A stretch of 64,000 nt of DNA from CALMFG01 sp963674805 (GCA_963674805.2 CAXXNY010000016.1:558001-622000), one strand, 5' to 3'; shown: positions 1 to 13,251, counted from the first letter of the stretch. Notes: generated from the letters alone by a model not told the origin. Made by a program: numbers and translations.

Positions 1-990
1 ACGGGCCATCATCGCATGCTTTATTTCATCGTGTGACAAACCGGTTTTTTGATAATCGATCACCCATTTCAACGGATCATGCACACTGTCCGTCTCACCT
101 TGAACCACAAAAAAACCTTCCAGCGCATCGATTTTATCGCTGTATCGCGCTACTGCATCAGCCAGTCTCCGAACTCGTTTTTTACTGTTTCTCATCATAT
201 ACTGGTGGGCAAATTCGATCGACGCCATCATGGGATAAGACGGGCTAGTAGTCTGAATTTGGTTAACTGCGGCTTTCAGCGATTCCGCCGAGAGGTATGG
301 TGAGTCTCCCAGCGCTAAGTATGCCGACTGGTTCATCGCCGGCAGGGTTTTATGCGTGCTCACCACCCAGGCATCCGCACCAGATTCAGCCGGGCTGTCG
401 GGCAGCAGTGTGCTGTATGCGAAGCACGCCGCATGCGCCGCATCCACGATAACCGGTATATGGTGCCGATGGGCGATAGCAGTGATTGCTTTAAGATCAG
501 TGCAGAACCCGTAATAGTTTGGATATGTCAAATACACTGCTTTGATATGTTCATTTTCTTTAAGGGCTGCTTCAATCTGCTCCGGCATTACCACAGCCGA
601 GACGCCGCTGACTTTTGGATAAACAAAAACCGGCGATATGTCAAACAGGTCGATCGCATTCGCCGCGCTCATATGAAAATCACGCACCATCAATACGGTC
701 TGCCCTTTAAACTGGCCAAGCATCGCCAAAACGCCGGTGCTGGATCCGTTGACGAGATACATCACGCGTTCTGCTCCGATATCTGATGCCATGCGGCTCT
801 GTGCGTCTTGGATAATGCCTTCGGGGTCACAGAGATTATCAAGTCCGGAAATCTCGGTAAAGTCGTACTTAAATACACCGCCGAGAAATCCCAGCGGCCT
901 GCCCTTTGTCCCCGGCATATGCATCCGGATTTTATCGCGTCTGGCGGCTTTTTTGAGAACTTTAATGAGTGTAACTTTCATGTGACTCAT
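1..990 (-). CDS. Orn/Lys/Arg decarboxylase family protein (3' end outside window)
   Basis: This is a fold-type I PLP enzyme that would decarboxylate arginine, lysine or ornithine in polyamine or acid-stress metabolism. Reading the minus strand gives 330 codons that stay open to the window edge, so the C-terminal part is missing. Family signatures are present in order: an N-terminal HMPGTKG segment (most relatives have PGHKG), DFTEISGLDNL, DPEG, VNGSSTGV, an Asp-Ala-Ala-His PLP-ring motif, and STHKTL with the Schiff-base lysine near residue 214. The start is uncertain between ATG at 990 and ATG at 981, and neither has a strong Shine-Dalgarno. It lies 26 bases after the small membrane protein gene and is probably cotranscribed with it. 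Substrate cannot be told from sequence; Bacillus YaaO and SpeA are the closest familiar relatives. Confidence 0.85.
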   Translation of the reverse strand, partial: MSHMKVTLIKVLKKAARRDKIRMHMPGTKGRPLGFLGGVFKYDFTEISGLDNLCDPEGIIQDAQSRMASDIGAERVMYLVNGSSTGVLAMLGQFKGQTVLMVRDFHMSAANAIDLFDISPVFVYPKVSGVSAVVMPEQIEAALKENEHIKAVYLTYPNYYGFCTDLKAITAIAHRHHIPVIVDAAHAACFAYSTLLPDSPAESGADAWVVSTHKTLPAMNQSAYLALGDSPYLSAESLKAAVNQIQTTSPSYPMMASIEFAHQYMMRNSKKRVRRLADAVARYSDKIDALEGFFVVQGETDSVHDPLKWVIDYQKTGLSHDEIKHAMMAR

Positions 991-1016
991 ATCTTTACGC
1001 CGTATTTCCGGCAATC

Positions 1017-1538
1017 CTAATTCTTCTTTTTATTCTTCGGTTTTTGCGTTTTGTCTTTCCAGGCAGAAACAAGCCCTTCTTCAAAATCTTCGGACGGGTC
1101 AAGCACTGCTGTGAAGTATCGGTTTTCGACCAAGTACACCACGCAGAAACTGTCTTTTGTAAATGGCTTAAAGGTCTCTCTTTGGCGTTTATATTTTTGA
1201 TATGGTTCCGGCAGGTTTCCGAGTTTTCCCATAAATAAAATTTGGTTCATGCGGATAAACAAGTCCAACTTCGGACGGCGGCTGTATATCCGGTCAATTC
1301 TTAAGATATCCCCGCTTAAGTAATAGGTGAACTCAATCAGCCGGGTTCTCGCCATCCATATAGAAACAACAATCATGATCACAAACTCTAGGATATAGAA
1401 CAGTCCTGTCCCCGCCAGCCTGTTGAATACATACATAATAAATGTTAATACGATGATGCCCGCGATGATGCCGGGAATGATGAGGATGCCCAGCCATGCC
1501 GGCATTTTTTTGTGTTTTAGTTCATAAGTCTTATCCAT
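1017..1538 (-). CDS. Small membrane protein with two TM segments and a PH-like cytosolic tail
   Basis: I do not recognise this 173-residue protein. Two hydrophobic segments (about residues 14-38 and 44-64) form a hairpin in the membrane. A polar domain follows, with the pattern 'LSGDILRIDRIYSRRPKLDLFIRMNQI' shortened here to its idea: a strand-rich region like bacterial PH domains that follow paired TM helices. The tail is lysine-rich (KPKNKKKN) and probably cytosolic. A promoter-like TTGCCT-17 bp-TATAAT sits so close that the predicted RNA start is only about 3 bases before the ATG, and no Shine-Dalgarno is visible, so translation may be leaderless. It lies directly downstream of the rRNA operon terminator and upstream of the decarboxylase gene. 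Function unknown. Confidence 0.75.
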   Translation of the reverse strand: MDKTYELKHKKMPAWLGILIIPGIIAGIIVLTFIMYVFNRLAGTGLFYILEFVIMIVVSIWMARTRLIEFTYYLSGDILRIDRIYSRRPKLDLFIRMNQILFMGKLGNLPEPYQKYKRQRETFKPFTKDSFCVVYLVENRYFTAVLDPSEDFEEGLVSAWKDKTQKPKNKKKN

Positions 1539-1547
1539 AATACGCTT

Positions 1548-1576
1548 ATTATATCCTTTGCTATATAAAAAGGCAA
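1548..1576 (-). promoter_or_regulatory. Putative promoter of the 173-residue membrane protein gene
   Basis: Minus-strand -35 TTGCCT (1571-1576) and -10 TATAAT (1548-1553) are separated by 17 bp. The -35 overlaps the tail of the rRNA terminator, so this promoter restarts transcription right after the operon. The start codon is only about 10 bases past the -10 element. Confidence 0.55.
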
Positions 1577-1605
1577 AAGCCCTTTTGAAAACAAAAGGGC
1601 TTTTA
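1571..1605 (-). terminator. rRNA operon intrinsic terminator
   Basis: A 13-bp inverted repeat (arms 1575-1587 and 1592-1604, core AAAAGCCCTTTTG) is followed on the minus strand by a T-rich tract. It lies 12 bases after the end of 5S rRNA. The arms are near-symmetrical, so it could also stop plus-strand transcription. Confidence 0.85.
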
Positions 1606-1616
1606 AAAATTATAGA

Positions 1617-1734
1617 ATCCGGCAGCTACCTACTCTCCCAGGCCGTTACCAGCCAAGTACCATCGGCGTATAAGGGCTTAACTTCTGTGTTCGGGATGAG
1701 AACAGGTGGAACCCCTTAGCAATCGCCACCGGAA
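1617..1734 (-). rRNA. rrf: 5S ribosomal RNA
   Basis: The minus strand carries the typical 5S features: complementary ends TCCGGTGGCGA and GCTGCCGGA, the CCCGAACACAGAAGTTAAG block, and GGGAGAGTAGGT near the 3' end. Length is about 118 nt, normal for the molecule. It is the last gene of the rRNA operon. Ends are set from the terminal helix and may be off by one or two bases. Confidence 0.95.
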
Positions 1735-1846
1735 AATGGTGAACAAAATATTTAGTTGGCTGGTCTGCTGTTATTAATTAAATAACAGGACACCATAACG
1801 CGCATTAAGAACCGCATATAGTTGAAACGCAAATCAAAGGAATTTA

Positions 1847-4763
<2,917 letters not shown>

Positions 4764-4953
4764 CCTAAGTTCTTTTTTCTCGCGATATTGCTTTAAAAAA
4801 AAGACTTCGTTTTTGTGTTGCTATTTATCTATTTCTAGATATTCTCGTGTTCGTATCCTTTTTCATATACGCTTTTCTATATGCAGTTTTCAATGTGCGT
4901 TTGCTTCAAGACGCCTTTGCATCTCTCCGCTTGCTTTGCCGCTCTTTGCGGCT

Positions 4954-5030
<77 letters not shown>

Positions 5031-5111
5031 GCGTTCTTGGGTTAGGCTCTACCGCGGCTCAAGAAAAGCCCTCTTAGCCTACTAAAACCACCTGCTCCCG
5101 CACGTGATTTT

Positions 5112-5187
5112 TGGTGGAGATGAGCGGGTTCGAACCGCTGACCCCCTGCTTGCAAGGCAGGTGCTCTCCCAGCTGAGCTACACCCCC
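5112..5187 (-). tRNA. alaT: tRNA-Ala (anticodon TGC)
   Basis: A 76-nt cloverleaf with encoded CCA and anticodon TGC (CTTGCAAG loop region). The acceptor GGGGGTG pairs with CATCTCC using two G-U pairs, which is somewhat wobble-rich for tRNA-Ala. It is transcribed after 16S and before tRNA-Ile. Confidence 0.96.
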
Positions 5188-5312
5188 ATCTCACTTAAAA
5201 AACCTTGCAGTACCAAGCAAAGTAATCACTTCGCTCGAAATTCGTCACTCATTTGTTTTACATCATAGGTCCATACCGATTCTAATATATGGCCTCGGAT
5301 TTGGTTGTAACA

Positions 5313-6839
<1,527 letters not shown>

Positions 6840-6991
6840 ATATTTCTAACTATACTCTCGTATAGCTATCTTCAATCAAAAGAATCTCCGAGCTCCGCTT
6901 TCAAGCTGTCGTTCTTACCTTGCTTTTTTGGTACTGCTTTTCGGTTTTTAAAGTTCATAACAATCACTGCTCTCGCAGCGACAGCTTTAAT

Positions 6992-7020
6992 ATATTATCA
7001 CCATCATATTTTATTGTCAA
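6992..7020 (-). promoter_or_regulatory. rRNA operon promoter
   Basis: Consensus -35 TTGACA (7015-7020), a 17-bp spacer and -10 TAATAT (6992-6997) on the minus strand, about 150 bases before 16S. The sequence upstream of the -35 is A/T-rich, like an UP element. Downstream the leader contains GAACTTTAAAAACC (near 6945-6958), similar to the boxA antitermination element of rRNA leaders. No second promoter was noticed. Confidence 0.85.
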
Positions 7021-7127
7021 CTGTTTTATACCGGTTTTTGCAATAAACAAAGGGCGGATTCGCTCTTATACGTCTGACCGGAGCTTTCCGCCGCTTTATG
7101 GTTAGTGATATGCCGTTAAGGCCGGGG

Positions 7128-8159
7128 TTAAATCCTCTTTTCGCGCCGTTTTTTATACCGGCATACGGCCGACAGAATCAAAAATACAGTGCCCGCAGCC
7201 AAAAGTATCAGGCCGACCGACAATACGCCCTTACCGAACATCGCAATCATCTGATCAATATGCAGCTGCCGCGCCAATGCAAGGTCCGGAAATCCGATCC
7301 TTCCCGCAAGCTTTTCAAACACCCGGCTGCTGATTGCCAGCCACGAACCAATGACAATAACCGAAACTGATGTAACCGTATAAGTCCACGCATCAATGGC
7401 GATTGGCACCTTTATCTTTTTCAGTCCGACTAATAAGATCAATGCTGTCAGGCAGCTGATTGCCAGCAGCATCGGCATGGCCGCGCGATGGGCTGCTGTT
7501 GCCTGCGTTTTCGCCTTATCCAAACGCGCCTCAGGATTCTCCATCCCGATCATCTTGAGCGCTTCCACCGAATTCTTAATCTGAAACGCCGCTTCAATCT
7601 GCGGGTTGGAATCAAAGACGGCATCCACGGCATACTCCTTGACCTGCGGATTGATTTCACCGTTGTCATCAACAATACCGGTAATCTTGAGCAATGCCGC
7701 CATAAAGCCGTCCTGCTCTGCATTTAAAAACAGCATCACCGTATCCGCATCTAGCCGGTCCTCTGTGACCTGTTTTAGTTCCTCGTATTTCGGCTCAAGA
7801 TCAAATGTCGGAATCGACTCGGTTTCACCTTTCAGGTAATGCATCATCCCGGTCGCCTGTTCTTCCATGAGTCCGGCAACATAGTCATGGTTAAACACGA
7901 TTAATACATTTTCCGCAATCCATTCCGCCGCTTCGGGCGAAACGCCTTTTTCCTCCGCGGTCTGCACCGCCATTTCATTGAGCTTCAGTGCAAACACATC
8001 ATATGCAGCGTCGTACGTTCCTAAATCATTGAGGGTTTCCGTATAAAAGTCCTCTGACAAAAAGATATTGTCGAGCGCATATATAAAAGGAAACATCATC
8101 AGGCATGCGGCTAAAACAATCATTAATATGGCCATTAACAACCAGTTGAATATTTTCAT
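7128..8159 (-). CDS. Uncharacterised membrane protein with a large extracytoplasmic domain
   Basis: I do not recognise this 343-residue protein. It has an N-terminal TM helix or uncleaved signal (about 5-30) and an acidic, helical outside domain of roughly 190 residues with no cysteines. At the C-terminal end there are three TM segments (about 228-245, 254-274, 307-332), finishing with a basic tail (YKKRREKRI). This topology puts a sensor-like or structural domain outside the cell. The start is supported by GGAG nine bases upstream. It sits alone between the rRNA promoter and hup, and no terminator is obvious after it. Confidence 0.75.
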   Translation of the reverse strand: MKIFNWLLMAILMIVLAACLMMFPFIYALDNIFLSEDFYTETLNDLGTYDAAYDVFALKLNEMAVQTAEEKGVSPEAAEWIAENVLIVFNHDYVAGLMEEQATGMMHYLKGETESIPTFDLEPKYEELKQVTEDRLDADTVMLFLNAEQDGFMAALLKITGIVDDNGEINPQVKEYAVDAVFDSNPQIEAAFQIKNSVEALKMIGMENPEARLDKAKTQATAAHRAAMPMLLAISCLTALILLVGLKKIKVPIAIDAWTYTVTSVSVIVIGSWLAISSRVFEKLAGRIGFPDLALARQLHIDQMIAMFGKGVLSVGLILLAAGTVFLILSAVCRYKKRREKRI

Positions 8160-8221
8160 TGTCTATTTCTCCATATGATTCATTTCGTTTTATAGAGATT
8201 ATACCACGATAACAACGATAA

Positions 8222-8256
8222 TAAAAAAAGCTCAAGACACAAAATGTGTTTGAGCT
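8222..8256 (-). terminator. Intrinsic terminator after hup
   Basis: A 12-bp stem with one mismatch (arms 8229-8240 and 8245-8256) has a four-base loop and runs into TTTTTTT on the minus strand. It lies just downstream of the hup stop codon. Confidence 0.9.
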
Positions 8257-8277
8257 GTTGTCTTGATTCTTTCTCTG

Positions 8278-8550
8278 TTAATTAAATAGATCTTTAAACG
8301 CTTTGCCCACTTTAAATGCGGGCGCTTTGGATGCCGGAATGTTGATTTTTTCTTTGGTCTGAGGATTTAATCCGGTTCTGGCCGCGCGCTCTTTTACTTC
8401 AAAAGTCCCAAATCCAACCAGCTGTATTTTTTCGCCTTTCTTCAGCGCTTCAGTTATTGACTCAATAAAGGCATCATATGCTTTTTCCGCGTCCTTTTTG
8501 GAAAGCGAGGCCTTGTCTCCAATTGCTGCTATCAATTCAGTTTTATTCAT
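8278..8550 (-). CDS. hup: HU family DNA-binding protein
   Basis: A 90-residue histone-like protein that binds and bends DNA as a dimer in the nucleoid. The full family pattern is present: MNKTELI at the N terminus, GDKASLSKKDAE, and the signature GFGTFEVKERAARTGLNPQT carrying the DNA-intercalating proline arm. The length is exactly typical. Start: AGGAGG seven bases before the ATG. It has its own promoter after mazG and a strong terminator. The mazG-hup order is common in Bacillota. Confidence 0.97.
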   Translation of the reverse strand: MNKTELIAAIGDKASLSKKDAEKAYDAFIESITEALKKGEKIQLVGFGTFEVKERAARTGLNPQTKEKINIPASKAPAFKVGKAFKDLFN

Positions 8551-8598
8551 TTAATGTCCTCCTGGAAATTCATATACCCGCAATAAACGAGTCGGTTC

Positions 8599-8627
8599 AT
8601 TATAAGGGAATTAACAAGCATCCGCAA
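8599..8627 (-). promoter_or_regulatory. hup promoter
   Basis: Minus-strand -35 TTGCGG (8622-8627), 17-bp spacer, -10 TATAAT (8599-8604), about 48 bases before the hup ATG. It lies in the 117-base gap between mazG and hup. Confidence 0.7.
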
Positions 8628-8667
8628 GCGGTTTTTTATCTTCTTTTCTTTTTGTTAATACATTCGC

Positions 8668-10113
8668 TTAGTCTATATCTTTGAATATTTGCTTCGCCCG
8701 TTCCCATAATATATCCATTTCATCCAGCGTCATTTCTTTTAAATGCATCCCTTCCGCTTCGGCAGCGGATTCCATCTGTTCAAACCGTTGGATAAATTTT
8801 TCAACACCGTTATAAAGCACTGTCTCCGCCTCAATCTTCAAATGCCGTGCCAGATTGGTGACCGCAAACAGCACGTCGCCCATTTCCTCCTGCGGGTCTT
8901 TCCCGCTTTCGATATCCGCTTTAAGTTCTTCCAGCTCTTCGTATACTTTTTTTAGCGGCAGCTTATAGTCATCCCAGTCAAACCCGCACGCGGCCGCGCG
9001 CTTCTGTACCTTCTGGCTGCGCATCAGCGACGGCATGGCTTTGGGGACATCAATCAGATCCTGAGAGTAGTTGTGAATGCCCTTTTCTTTCTTCTTGATC
9101 TGATCCCAGTTTGTGAGCACCTCTTCGGGTGTATCAGCCTTAACCTGCCCGAATACATGCGGATGCCGGTTAATCATTTTCGCACATACCGCTGTGGTGA
9201 CATCCAGCGAATCAAAGTCCCGGTGTTCGGATGCAATCTGCGCGTGGAACACTACCTGGAGCAGGACATCGCCCAGTTCATCATAGAGCATGTCCATCTC
9301 CTGCAACACAATGGCGTCATAAACTTCGTATGCTTCTTCAATCAAATACCGTTTTAGACTGTCGTGCGTCATTTCCCGGTCCCAGGGGCATCCGTCCGGT
9401 GCTCTTAGTCTCCGCATGATTGACTCCAGGTCAGCATACGTAAACCCGGCCTTTGCTTCAAGCTCAACCGGCGGGATATAGGCGCTGAATGAATAATCAT
9501 AGCCGCTGACACGGTCCAGTTCTTCCAGCGGAATTTTATCCGCATTATTACCGGCCGAAAAAATGTAGACTGGTGTCTGCCCGTCCAGCTGGCGTAAAAG
9601 CTTTAACTTAATCTCAGATGCCAGATACGGCGAGTCGATTTCATATATCAGGGCGCCTTCTTCATTGCGCATCAGACCGTCAAACGCCTGTCCGCTGACA
9701 CTGTAAACGCCGTCAGGTATCGTTTCGCCTGCCTTAACTGCTTCGGCAGCAGCCGCCCCGCCGCATGCTAAGCCGTTAACGAGTTCGATTTCAATTCCTG
9801 CCGCTTTCGCCTGCCGTATGACTGCATCGGCAATTTGATTCTGCACCACATCGCCGAGCGCACCAAACACAATGTCCTGCGTTTTTGCCGCTTCAATCAG
9901 TTTTTCCGCAATGCTGTTTTTCAATGCTTCAAAGTCTTCGGCCTCCCGGAACATCTCGTCACAGGTGTCGGCCTGTCTGCCGATTTCTGCATACAGCGGA
10001 ATTTCTCCCGACTGTAAACAAACGGCTTTTGCTTCTTGTATGACTCTGTCCGCTTTCAGCGTCAGGTTTTCTCTTTTTCCGTCGGCAATCCCAACGATGG
10101 TGATTTTAGCCAT
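8668..10113 (-). CDS. mazG: MazG-family NTP pyrophosphohydrolase fused to a degenerate tetrapyrrole-methylase-like domain (YabN type)
   Basis: A 481-residue two-domain protein. The C-terminal half (about 225-480) is a double MazG domain that hydrolyses (d)NTPs to NMP and PPi and cleans the nucleotide pool. It shows LRAPDGCPWDREMTHDSLKR, the metal-binding EEAYEVYDA and ELGDVLLQVVFH, then EELEEL and EEMGDVLF in the second repeat. The N-terminal half matches the SAM-dependent methylase-like domain of Bacillus YabN in position. However, the usual glycine-rich VGxGPGDP start is VGIADGKREN here, so methyltransferase activity is doubtful. The ATG follows AAAGGA by seven bases, and the flippase stop codon lies inside that ribosome site, so the two genes are translationally coupled. 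Confidence 0.93.
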   Translation of the reverse strand: MAKITIVGIADGKRENLTLKADRVIQEAKAVCLQSGEIPLYAEIGRQADTCDEMFREAEDFEALKNSIAEKLIEAAKTQDIVFGALGDVVQNQIADAVIRQAKAAGIEIELVNGLACGGAAAAEAVKAGETIPDGVYSVSGQAFDGLMRNEEGALIYEIDSPYLASEIKLKLLRQLDGQTPVYIFSAGNNADKIPLEELDRVSGYDYSFSAYIPPVELEAKAGFTYADLESIMRRLRAPDGCPWDREMTHDSLKRYLIEEAYEVYDAIVLQEMDMLYDELGDVLLQVVFHAQIASEHRDFDSLDVTTAVCAKMINRHPHVFGQVKADTPEEVLTNWDQIKKKEKGIHNYSQDLIDVPKAMPSLMRSQKVQKRAAACGFDWDDYKLPLKKVYEELEELKADIESGKDPQEEMGDVLFAVTNLARHLKIEAETVLYNGVEKFIQRFEQMESAAEAEGMHLKEMTLDEMDILWERAKQIFKDID

Positions 10114-10122
10114 GCTAATCCT

Positions 10123-11742
10123 TTACGCGGTCTTTTTCTTTCCCCTGATCATCGCAATCTCATCTTTTGTGATGGTTTTAGTCAGCAGCAATGCAACGGC
10201 ATAGACCACAAAGCCGAGTGAAATCGCGCCCAGCGTTGCGATTGAATTGCCCAGCATGCCCTCCAGCACAGGATAGACAAAATATACTGCACCGCCCATC
10301 AGCGCCGTGCAAACTAGCGGCTTAATGATCTGGTTCACCCATCCGATATGCATTTGGGTATGCTTGCTGACGCTGATGATATTCAGCACCGCCGCAATCG
10401 CATAGCAAGCCACCGTCCCTATCGCCGCACCTTTGACATTAATTGACGGGATTCTGATCAATAGAACTGAAATCACGATCTTCGCCAATGCGCCGATGCC
10501 GAGATTCCTAACCGGAATCAGCACACGTCCCAGCCCCTGCAATATCCCCGTCATGGTCTGAACCATGGTCAATACAAGTACGGCCGTGGACATTAATATT
10601 AACAATACCGCGGTTTCTTCCAGCATGGCACCGCTTAAGTTTTTATATAACAGCATAATAATCGGCTTTGCCAGTATGCTGAATCCCGCCGCCGCCGGAA
10701 GCCCGACTAACAGCGCGATTTTAAAGCCGAGCCCTGACTGCGCCTTCAGTTCGTCCTTCATGCCCTTGGCATTAAACGCCGATATCGCGGGCACCAGGCT
10801 CATCGCTAAAGCCAGTGAGAGCACCGCCGGCATATTAATCAGCGGATTCACAAATCCCGTCAACAACGCAAACTTATCGGCCGCCGCCTCACGTGCATAA
10901 CCAATACTCATCAAGCCGCGCACCACAACCGCTGAATCAATCGACATCACGATCGGCATAATGCAAGCGCCGAGCGTCACCGGTATGGCAATAATCAGCA
11001 ATTTCTTCAACAGCACTTTTCGCGGCTCGCGCTCTGCGGGCTCAACCGACTGCTCGCACTCCTGATTAAGCCGGCGTTTTTTTGCGCTATATAAAATTAA
11101 AAGCAGTACAAGTGCCAGCACTTCGGAAATCGAAACGCCGAGCAGCGCCCCGGCACCGGCATACTCCGGACCGAATACCAATAGTTTTTTCGCAATCCAA
11201 AGTCCGGCACCCAGCTTGACCAGCTGTTCAACCAGCTGTGAGAATCCGGTCGGCGACATCATCTGCATACCCTGGAAGTATCCGCGGTAGGATGAAATAA
11301 TCGCAACAAAGAATAACGCCGGAGAAATCGCCATAAACGCAACCTTTGCATCCGGCAGTCCCAGCAATCTGGCCAGCGGGCCGCTGATTACCAGCATCAG
11401 TGCAGTTGAAAGAATGCCAACGATCAACAGCAGGCGGAACGATGTCAAGAAGACTTCTTTGGCGCCCTTAAAGTCATCAACCGCACGGCGTTCGGAGACC
11501 ATCTTAGCAATCGCCGCCGGAAGTCCGGCTGTCGAGATTACCAAAATCAACGCATAAATCGGGTAAACGATCTGATAATACGCCATTCCCTGTGTGCCGA
11601 TAATATTCGCTAACGGGATTCTGAACACCGCACCGATTACTTTGCAGATGATACCGAGAATGCCGAGTATGGCTGCGCCTTTAACAAACGTCTTGGTTTT
11701 ATCGCTCATATAAAAATGTCCGGGCAGGAATTCTGCCCTCAT
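10123..11742 (-). CDS. Polysaccharide/lipid-linked precursor flippase (SpoVB/YabM, MurJ-like, MOP superfamily)
   Basis: A polytopic membrane protein of about 530 residues with roughly 14 hydrophobic segments and the family start 'KTFVKGAAILGILGIICKVIGAVFR'-like helix. It has PLANIIGTQGMAYYQ and SSYRGYFQGMQMMSPT, both typical of the SpoVB/YabM branch. It would flip undecaprenyl-linked sugars across the membrane during cell wall or spore cortex synthesis. Two starts are possible: ATG 11742 (AAGGA only one base away) and ATG 11709, giving MSDKTKTF like relatives. I favour 11709. A 6-bp hairpin-forming repeat (11722-11738) lies between them. It is followed by mazG with overlap of stop codon and ribosome site. 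Confidence 0.88.
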   Translation of the reverse strand: MRAEFLPGHFYMSDKTKTFVKGAAILGILGIICKVIGAVFRIPLANIIGTQGMAYYQIVYPIYALILVISTAGLPAAIAKMVSERRAVDDFKGAKEVFLTSFRLLLIVGILSTALMLVISGPLARLLGLPDAKVAFMAISPALFFVAIISSYRGYFQGMQMMSPTGFSQLVEQLVKLGAGLWIAKKLLVFGPEYAGAGALLGVSISEVLALVLLLILYSAKKRRLNQECEQSVEPAEREPRKVLLKKLLIIAIPVTLGACIMPIVMSIDSAVVVRGLMSIGYAREAAADKFALLTGFVNPLINMPAVLSLALAMSLVPAISAFNAKGMKDELKAQSGLGFKIALLVGLPAAAGFSILAKPIIMLLYKNLSGAMLEETAVLLILMSTAVLVLTMVQTMTGILQGLGRVLIPVRNLGIGALAKIVISVLLIRIPSINVKGAAIGTVACYAIAAVLNIISVSKHTQMHIGWVNQIIKPLVCTALMGGAVYFVYPVLEGMLGNSIATLGAISLGFVVYAVALLLTKTITKDEIAMIRGKKKTA

Positions 11743-11803
11743 GTCCTTTCTCGTTTAATTCAAACCTAATTATATAGAACAAATCATAGCGTGACAAGTG
11801 AAT

Positions 11804-11830
11804 AAAAGCCCGGCTGATTCAAGCCGGGCT
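11804..11830 (-). terminator. Terminator after the dihydropyrimidinase gene
   Basis: A GC-rich 9-bp stem AGCCCGGCT/AGCCGGGCT with a six-base loop, followed by TTTT on the minus strand. It lies 28 bases after the hydA stop. Confidence 0.85.
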
Positions 11831-11857
11831 GGTGTGTTTATGTTCATTTCCTATACA

Positions 11858-13237
11858 TTATAGTTTCTGATAGCGCTTGCGCTTTAGAAACCTGCCTCTG
11901 CCGCGTTCGCCGATGAAGGTATTATTTGTGACGATTTTTTCTCCCACCGCGACCACTGTTGTGATTCTGCCGGATACCGGGATACCCTCATAGGGTGTAT
12001 AATCGACGTTTTCATGCAAATCATCATGCGCGATACGCCCCTTTGCTTCCGGGTCAAAGATAACAAGGTCAGCATCGCTGCCCGCGGCGATCACACCTTT
12101 TTGGGGGTAAATACCGAACAGCTTTGCCGGATTCTCCGCACAGGTTTCAACCACGCGCTCAAATGATATTTGCTTATTCATTGCGGCGGACAGCATCAGC
12201 GGATAACGGACCTCTACGCCCGGTATGCCGTTCGGGCATTTGGTGAAATCATCCTTGCCCATCTGCTTGTCGGTCTTAAACGCAAACGGGCAGTGGTCGG
12301 TTGCGATAGTGTCGATCTCACCGAGGTTCAGTGCCTGCCACATGATTTGAATGTTTTCCTTTGCCCTTAACGGCGGGCTGAAGATATACTTTAACCCGTC
12401 CTTGGCTTTATATTTCCGGTCATCCAGATAGAGATACTGCGGGCAGGTCTCGATAAAAAAGTTCTGGTATCCGCGCCGCTTAAAGAAATCAATATATTCC
12501 ATACTCAGGCCGTTAGAGACATGCACCAGATAAAGCGGTGCGTCTCCGACCGCACGCCCGATGGTCAGCACCCGGTTGACCGCTTCAGCTTCCGCCATTG
12601 CCGGACGGCTCTTGGGGTGGTATTCAGGCGTTGTCTTGCCTGCGCTCACAAAGTCTTCTTTCAAACGCTCCACGATATCGTTATTTTCGGTATGCACGGC
12701 AATCAGGAGCTTCAGTTCCTTCGCGCGCTTCAATACCTGAAAGATTGCATCATCCGACAGCATCCCGGCGTACGTCATATAAATCTTATAGCTGGTGATG
12801 CCCGCTTCAATCAGGGATTCCATTTTTGCCAGCACATCATCATCCACATGCTGAATCACGCCGTGGAACCCGTAATCAATGACGGCTTTCCCTTCCGCCA
12901 GTTTGTGATACTGGTCAATCTGATGGTTCAGCGCGCATTTTTCCGGCCCGAACGCAATATGGTCAACAATCGTTGTCGTCCCGCCACAAGCTGCGGCCAT
13001 GGTGCCGGTATAAAAGTCATCATTGGCTCTGGCAAACCCGACGTCCAAATCCATATGCGTATGTACGTCCACTGCGCCCGGCAGGACATAAAGACCGTTG
13101 GCGTCAATGACTTCGCCTGCTTTGCCCCTTGGCTCCGCCAGATTCCGACCGACCTTTTTGATTTTCCCGTTCTCGATTAAAATATCCAACGGCTTAAAAC
13201 CGCCGCTTTGATAGACACTTCCGTTTTTAATCAGCAT
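11858..13237 (-). CDS. hydA: Dihydropyrimidinase / D-hydantoinase
   Basis: A 459-residue cyclic amidohydrolase, normal length for the family, that opens dihydropyrimidine, hydantoin or related rings. Metal ligands are visible: H59 and H61 in DVHTHMD, carbamylated K151 in SYKIYMTY, H182 in AVHTEN, the VHVSN histidine, and the ATDHCPF aspartate. The ATG has AAGGA seven bases upstream. It ends the minus-strand run that holds the molybdenum hydroxylase subunits, which fits anaerobic purine or pyrimidine ring breakdown. Family members of unknown substrate (HyuA/YgeZ type) sit in uric-acid degradation clusters of gut anaerobes, so the exact substrate is open. A terminator hairpin lies only 13 bases before its ribosome site, which suggests read-through control. 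Confidence 0.92.
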   Translation of the reverse strand: MLIKNGSVYQSGGFKPLDILIENGKIKKVGRNLAEPRGKAGEVIDANGLYVLPGAVDVHTHMDLDVGFARANDDFYTGTMAAACGGTTTIVDHIAFGPEKCALNHQIDQYHKLAEGKAVIDYGFHGVIQHVDDDVLAKMESLIEAGITSYKIYMTYAGMLSDDAIFQVLKRAKELKLLIAVHTENNDIVERLKEDFVSAGKTTPEYHPKSRPAMAEAEAVNRVLTIGRAVGDAPLYLVHVSNGLSMEYIDFFKRRGYQNFFIETCPQYLYLDDRKYKAKDGLKYIFSPPLRAKENIQIMWQALNLGEIDTIATDHCPFAFKTDKQMGKDDFTKCPNGIPGVEVRYPLMLSAAMNKQISFERVVETCAENPAKLFGIYPQKGVIAAGSDADLVIFDPEAKGRIAHDDLHENVDYTPYEGIPVSGRITTVVAVGEKIVTNNTFIGERGRGRFLKRKRYQKL

Positions 13238-13251
13238 AGCGTTTCCTTGTA

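Noticed and set aside
12521..13180. A 219-codon frame on the plus strand
   Set aside because: It is antisense to hydA, whose catalytic residues are all in place. Its composition (many His, Arg, Phe) is that of a shadow frame.
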